The notes below the pieces were generated by a model. That model saw only the letters and a program-made list of their open reading frames with translations, was not told where the DNA came from and did no database searches. Positions 60,903 through 64,000 of a DNA stretch of 64,000 nucleotides are shown here, in pieces (the stretch's first letter is position 1; each line of letters opens with the position of its first letter). The position numbers were made by a program, and so were the translations under genes. Source of the stretch: Streptomyces sp. NBC_01233 (GTDB lineage: Bacteria > Actinomycetota > Actinomycetes > Streptomycetales > Streptomycetaceae); the NCBI RefSeq assembly GCF_035989305.1, contig NZ_CP108514.1:62001-126000 (forward strand), given 5' to 3'.

Positions 60903-61393
60903 GCAGCACGACCACGCAATCGGTGACGCTGGTGGCGGCGACGGTGGGGACCGGGCTGATGGCCGGCCTCTACTTCGCGTTCGACATCTCGGTGATGCCG
61001 GGTCTGGGGCGCGGCGACGACCAGACGTATGTGACCGCGATGCGGAACATCAACGAGGCGATCGACAACGGCCTGTTCGGCCTGCTCTTCCTGGGCGCGT
61101 TCCTGGCGACGGGGGTGGCGGCCACGCAGCAGCAGCGCGGCGGCCGCCTCGACGCGGCGCGCTGGGGTTGGCTGGCCTTCGCGCTGTACGGGCTGTCGCT
61201 GGCCGTCACCGCGATCGTGAACATTCCCCTCAACAACCAGCTGGCCCGGGCCGGCGCCGACGCGGCGGCGGCCCGCTCCCGCTTCGGGGGCCGCTGGGCC
61301 TCGGGCAACGTCGTGCGCACGGTGGCCTGTACGGCGGCGCTGGCCGCGCTGGGGCGCGCGCTGACGTTGCACGGCCGCGCGTCGGCGGCGTAG
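60899..61393 (+). CDS. DUF1772-family integral membrane protein
   Basis: From GTG 60899 the 164-residue protein has four hydrophobic helices (VTLVAATVGTGLMAGLYFAF, GLFGLLFLGAFLATGVAA, LAFALYGLSLAVTAIVNIPL) with the family segments FAFDISVMPGL and NIPLNNQL. It overlaps the hemerythrin gene by 4 bases, so the two act together, perhaps in redox or membrane stress. Mechanism unknown. Confidence 0.85.
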   Translation: MSSTTTQSVTLVAATVGTGLMAGLYFAFDISVMPGLGRGDDQTYVTAMRNINEAIDNGLFGLLFLGAFLATGVAATQQQRGGRLDAARWGWLAFALYGLSLAVTAIVNIPLNNQLARAGADAAAARSRFGGRWASGNVVRTVACTAALAALGRALTLHGRASAA

Positions 61394-61524
61394 ACCCCCG
61401 CGATCGGCGCCCGCTCTCTTTCCGTCCCCCGCGGGAGAGCGGGCGCTTCGGCGCGTGCGGGCGGGGGCGCGGGAGGCGGGGGCGGGGGTTTCGGAGCGGG
61501 CGCACGACGCGAGAGGATGGGCGT

Positions 61525-62523
61525 ATGGACACGCTGACCGGACTGCTGGAGGGCCCCAAGGCCCGGGGGGCCTTCCTGCTCAAGTCCGTCTTCAACCCGC
61601 CCTGGTCGCTGCGGGTGGAGGACCGGGCGCCGCTCTCGGTCGTCACGATGGTGCACGGCAGCGCATGGCTGGTTCCCGCCCTCGGCACTGCGGTCGTGAT
61701 CCGGCCGGGCGACGTGGCGGTCGTACGGGGCCCGGAGCCGTACACGGTCGCGGACTCCCGGGACACGCCGGTCCAGATCACCGTCGGCCCGGAGCAGCGG
61801 TGCAGCACCGAGGAGGGCGAGGACGTCACCGAGACGATGGCGCTCGGCGTGCGCACGTGGGGCGACGACTTCCAGGACGCCGGCTCGGCCGTGATGCTGA
61901 GCGGCACCTACCAGGCGCCGAGTGAGATCGGCCGGCGGCTGCTGAGCGCGCTGCCGACGATCCTGGTGCGTCCGGCGGAGGCCGCCGACACCACGCTGGT
62001 CGCGCTGCTCGCCTCGGAGATCTCCAAGGACGAGCCGGGCCAGGAGATCGTGCTGGACCGTCTCCTGGACCTGCTGCTGATCGGGGTGCTGCGCACGTGG
62101 CTGGCGGCGCCGGGCAGCGGCGCGCCCTCCTGGTACCGGGCGCAGAGCGATCCGGTGGTCGGCCCGGCGCTGCGGCTGCTCCACGAGAATCCCGCGCACG
62201 GGTGGACGGTGGAGGAACTCGCCCTGAAGGTGGGGGTGTCGCGGGCTTCCATGGCCCGCCGGTTCGCCGACGTCGTGGGTGAGCCGCCGGTGGCCTATCT
62301 GACCGGGTGGCGGCTCGCGCTGGCTGCGGATCTGCTGCGGGAGCCGGACGCCACCATCGCGACGGTGGCCCGGCGTGTGGGCTACAGCTCGGCCTTCGCC
62401 CTGTCGACGGCCTTCAAGCGGGTGCGGGGCATGAGTCCCCAGGAGTTCCGTACGGGTGCGCACCCCGTGGCCGCGCCGAAGGCCCCGCAGGAGGTGCGCA
62501 CGGTGGTGCTGCCCCGGCCCTGA
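61525..62523 (+). CDS. AraC-family regulator with cupin sensor domain
   Basis: From ATG 61525 the 332-residue regulator has an N-terminal cupin-like domain (AWLVPALGTAVVIRPGDVAV) and a C-terminal AraC HTH (TVEELALKVGVSRASMARRF, TVARRVGYSSAFALSTAFKR). The layout is of the AraC_binding_2 kind often found with oxidoreductases. It may control the upstream NmrA/hemerythrin genes or the divergent region beyond. Start supported by GAGAGG eight bases upstream. Confidence 0.92.
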   Translation: MDTLTGLLEGPKARGAFLLKSVFNPPWSLRVEDRAPLSVVTMVHGSAWLVPALGTAVVIRPGDVAVVRGPEPYTVADSRDTPVQITVGPEQRCSTEEGEDVTETMALGVRTWGDDFQDAGSAVMLSGTYQAPSEIGRRLLSALPTILVRPAEAADTTLVALLASEISKDEPGQEIVLDRLLDLLLIGVLRTWLAAPGSGAPSWYRAQSDPVVGPALRLLHENPAHGWTVEELALKVGVSRASMARRFADVVGEPPVAYLTGWRLALAADLLREPDATIATVARRVGYSSAFALSTAFKRVRGMSPQEFRTGAHPVAAPKAPQEVRTVVLPRP

Positions 62524-62573
62524 CCGCCGGCCGGCAGCGCTGCGGCGGTCAGGGCCGGGTTCGGGCCCGCGCG

Positions 62574-63275
62574 CTACGAGGGCGCTCCCGAGGAGATCAG
62601 CGCGGCTGCCGTGGCGCTCGGGGGCGGCTGGTGGCCCTGGCGCGCCACCGCGGTCAGGATCAGGTCCGGGCCGGCCAGCCAGCGGCCCTGGTAGACCGGG
62701 TCCACGGGTGGGGGGAGCGGGGGGTGCAGGGTCGCCGCGAAGCCGCCGTCGGGGAAGAGGGTGAGGGTGGCGTCGCGGAAGCCGAGCCAGATGCCGGTGG
62801 CCGGGTACCAGGCCTTGTACGCCGCCTCCTTGGCGGAGAAGAAGACGCGGTCCCAGGGGATGGAGGGGTCGGTCGAGGCGAGGGCGGCCAGGTGGGCTTG
62901 TTCCGTCTCGGACGCGATCAGGGCGAGGACGCCCCGGGGCAGTGGGCCCGCCGGTTCCGCGTCGATGCCGACGGCGGCCATCACGGAGGCGGGGGCCGCC
63001 ACCGCGGCGCGGTAGCCCTCGCAGTGGGTGATGCTGCCGACCACTCCGGTCGGCCACTGGGGGGCGCCGCCCGGTCCCGGGAGCAGGGCGCCGGCGGGGC
63101 GGCCGAGGTCCGACAGGCAGCGGCGGGCGCAGGCGCGGGCCGTGGCGAACTGCCGGCGCCGGTGGGCCCGTCGGCCCTGCATCAGGGCGGCTTCGGCCGG
63201 GAAGAGAGGAGCGGGCGCCGCGTCGTCGAAGGCTTCCGACGACGTGACGCCCGGGGGGAGGAGTTCCTCGATCAT
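62574..63275 (-). CDS. 4'-phosphopantetheinyl transferase (EntD type)
   Basis: The 233-residue enzyme has the EntD-type N-terminal helical segment (FPAEAALMQGRRAHRRRQFA) and the PPTase core: VVGSITHCEGYRAAV, VGIDAEP and VFFSAKEAAYKAWYP. It is the second transferase in the window and of a different subfamily from the one at 49086. Its start overlaps the hydrolase stop by 4 bases (63272-63275), so the two are one transcript reaching beyond the window. Confidence 0.93.
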   Translation of the reverse strand: MIEELLPPGVTSSEAFDDAAPAPLFPAEAALMQGRRAHRRRQFATARACARRCLSDLGRPAGALLPGPGGAPQWPTGVVGSITHCEGYRAAVAAPASVMAAVGIDAEPAGPLPRGVLALIASETEQAHLAALASTDPSIPWDRVFFSAKEAAYKAWYPATGIWLGFRDATLTLFPDGGFAATLHPPLPPPVDPVYQGRWLAGPDLILTAVARQGHQPPPSATAAALISSGAPS

Positions 63276-64000
63276 CGTGAGGCGAGCTCGGTGACGGCCG
63301 CGACCGCGAGGAGCGGACGCTCCAGTGCGAGCATGTGTCCCGCGCCGGGGACCGGTTCGAAGCGGGCGCCCGGCAGGACCTCGGCGAGGGTCCGGGCCAG
63401 GGCGATGTCGATCACCTTGTCGCCGTCGCCGTGCAGGACCACGGCGGGGGTGGCGACCGCCTTCAGTGCCTCGCGGACGTCCCAGCCGCGGGTGCAGCGG
63501 AAGAAGTCCGCCCGCACGCGCGGTGTGGTGGCGGCGAACATCTGCCGGTTCACGTCGCGCACGACGGGATCCACGCCCTTGCCCATGGTGGAGCCGAGCA
63601 GTTTGCCGCCCAGCCAGGGCCGGCGCAGGGCCCGGGAGAAGAGCCGGCTGCCCATCATCTTCACCTCGCTGTCCGGGGTGTCCTGGCCGTGCGCCGCCGT
63701 GCCCAGCAGCACCAGGCCGCGCAGGCGGCCCGCCGAGGGGGAGGTGGCGGCGTAGGAGAGGGCGGTGAACCCGCCGCCCGAGTGGCCGACGAGCACCGCC
63801 TCGCGGGCGTCGGTCTCGCCCAGGACCGCCGCGAGGTCCGCGCTCAGGCGCTCCACCGAGACCGGGGTGCGGCCGAGTGTGGACGCGCCGTGGCCGCGCT
63901 GGTCGTAGAGCACGACCCGGTGTCCGGCCCGGATCAGCCGGTCGGCGACGGTGCCCCAGGCGCGGCGGGTGTGGGCCCAGCCGTGCAGCAGGACCACGTC
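63272..64000 (-). CDS. Alpha/beta hydrolase, cut by the window edge
   Basis: At least 241 residues are visible; the frame is still open at base 64000, so the true start lies outside. HGWAHTRRAW (oxyanion segment), the elbow VGHSGGGFTALSY, an Asp near LHGDGDKVIDIA and a His in VPGAGHMLALE give a full catalytic triad. It resembles peroxidase-like or thioesterase-like hydrolases. Its coupling to a phosphopantetheinyl transferase suggests a biosynthetic cluster continues to the right. Confidence 0.85.
   Translation of the reverse strand, partial: DVVLLHGWAHTRRAWGTVADRLIRAGHRVVLYDQRGHGASTLGRTPVSVERLSADLAAVLGETDAREAVLVGHSGGGFTALSYAATSPSAGRLRGLVLLGTAAHGQDTPDSEVKMMGSRLFSRALRRPWLGGKLLGSTMGKGVDPVVRDVNRQMFAATTPRVRADFFRCTRGWDVREALKAVATPAVVLHGDGDKVIDIALARTLAEVLPGARFEPVPGAGHMLALERPLLAVAAVTELASR

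Noticed and set aside
1..64000. CRISPR arrays, tRNA or rRNA genes
   Set aside because: No regularly spaced repeats, cloverleaf-like sequence or rRNA segments were recognised on either strand by eye; a tool search would be more sensitive for tRNA.

Overview
The window is high-GC actinobacterial DNA and almost certainly comes from a Streptomyces chromosome. It has strong G/C third positions, many GTG starts, three SARP-type activators, a gamma-butyrolactone (AfsA/ScbA-ScbR) cassette, TAT and lipoprotein exports and several two-protein regulatory sets. No rRNA, tRNA or CRISPR was seen.

Bases 1-7200 are mobile and eroded. They hold an IS21-type istA/istB pair, an IS1182-type element with matching terminal inverted repeats (2881-2900 and 4681-4700), a deaminase-ASCH fusion, a stop-less zinc-finger remnant, and an IS5-type transposase fragment joined to the C-terminal part of a 2-oxoglutarate oxygenase. 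Bases 7200-24800 are ordinary accessory chromosome: a SUKH protein, a divergent SDR, a GlxA-type regulator with a metallo-beta-lactamase-fold hydrolase, a ComB-like phosphatase, membrane proteins, a GNAT, a TPR protein, a NarL-type two-component pair with a CPBP protease, an LLM/FMN-reductase pair and a lipoprotein metallopeptidase. Bases 25100-36100 hold a frameshifted sigK-like sigma gene with an intact rskA-like anti-sigma gene, a His/Trp-rich exported protein, a TAT amidase, a lipase / P450-like / acyltransferase run, a LysR-regulated epimerase plus aldo-keto reductase, and a methyltransferase.

Bases 36284-58968 read as one regulated secondary-metabolism locus. A SDR, an epimerase and an AfsA/ScbA homologue would make a butyrolactone-type signal. 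A ScbR-type receptor and a second TetR have receptor-box-like sites in front of them. These presumably control a SARP, a third TetR and a second SARP. Several promoters carry 11-bp-phased heptamer repeats of the SARP type. The structural genes are a P450, a didomain aromatase/cyclase, a phosphopantetheinyl transferase, a condensation-thioesterase protein, a class V PLP-fold protein, an acyl-CoA carboxylase beta/epsilon pair, an ActIII-type ketoreductase and a truncated adenylation protein. No ketosynthase, chain-length factor or acyl carrier protein is visible. Three of the enzymes (condensation-TE, PLP-fold, adenylation) lack key catalytic residues although their frames are intact.

The most unusual feature is an XRE-TPR regulator (46704-47981) in the same locus as a 55-residue exported peptide ending in a repeated IDWP motif (53321-53488). 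Both lie beside clusters of TTGCC/GGCAA sites. This could be a peptide-sensing circuit layered on the butyrolactone circuit; that is inference. Bases 59290-64000 return to general genes (NmrA-like, hemerythrin, DUF1772, AraC-type) and end with a second phosphopantetheinyl transferase and a hydrolase cut by the window edge, so more biosynthetic genes may lie to the right.
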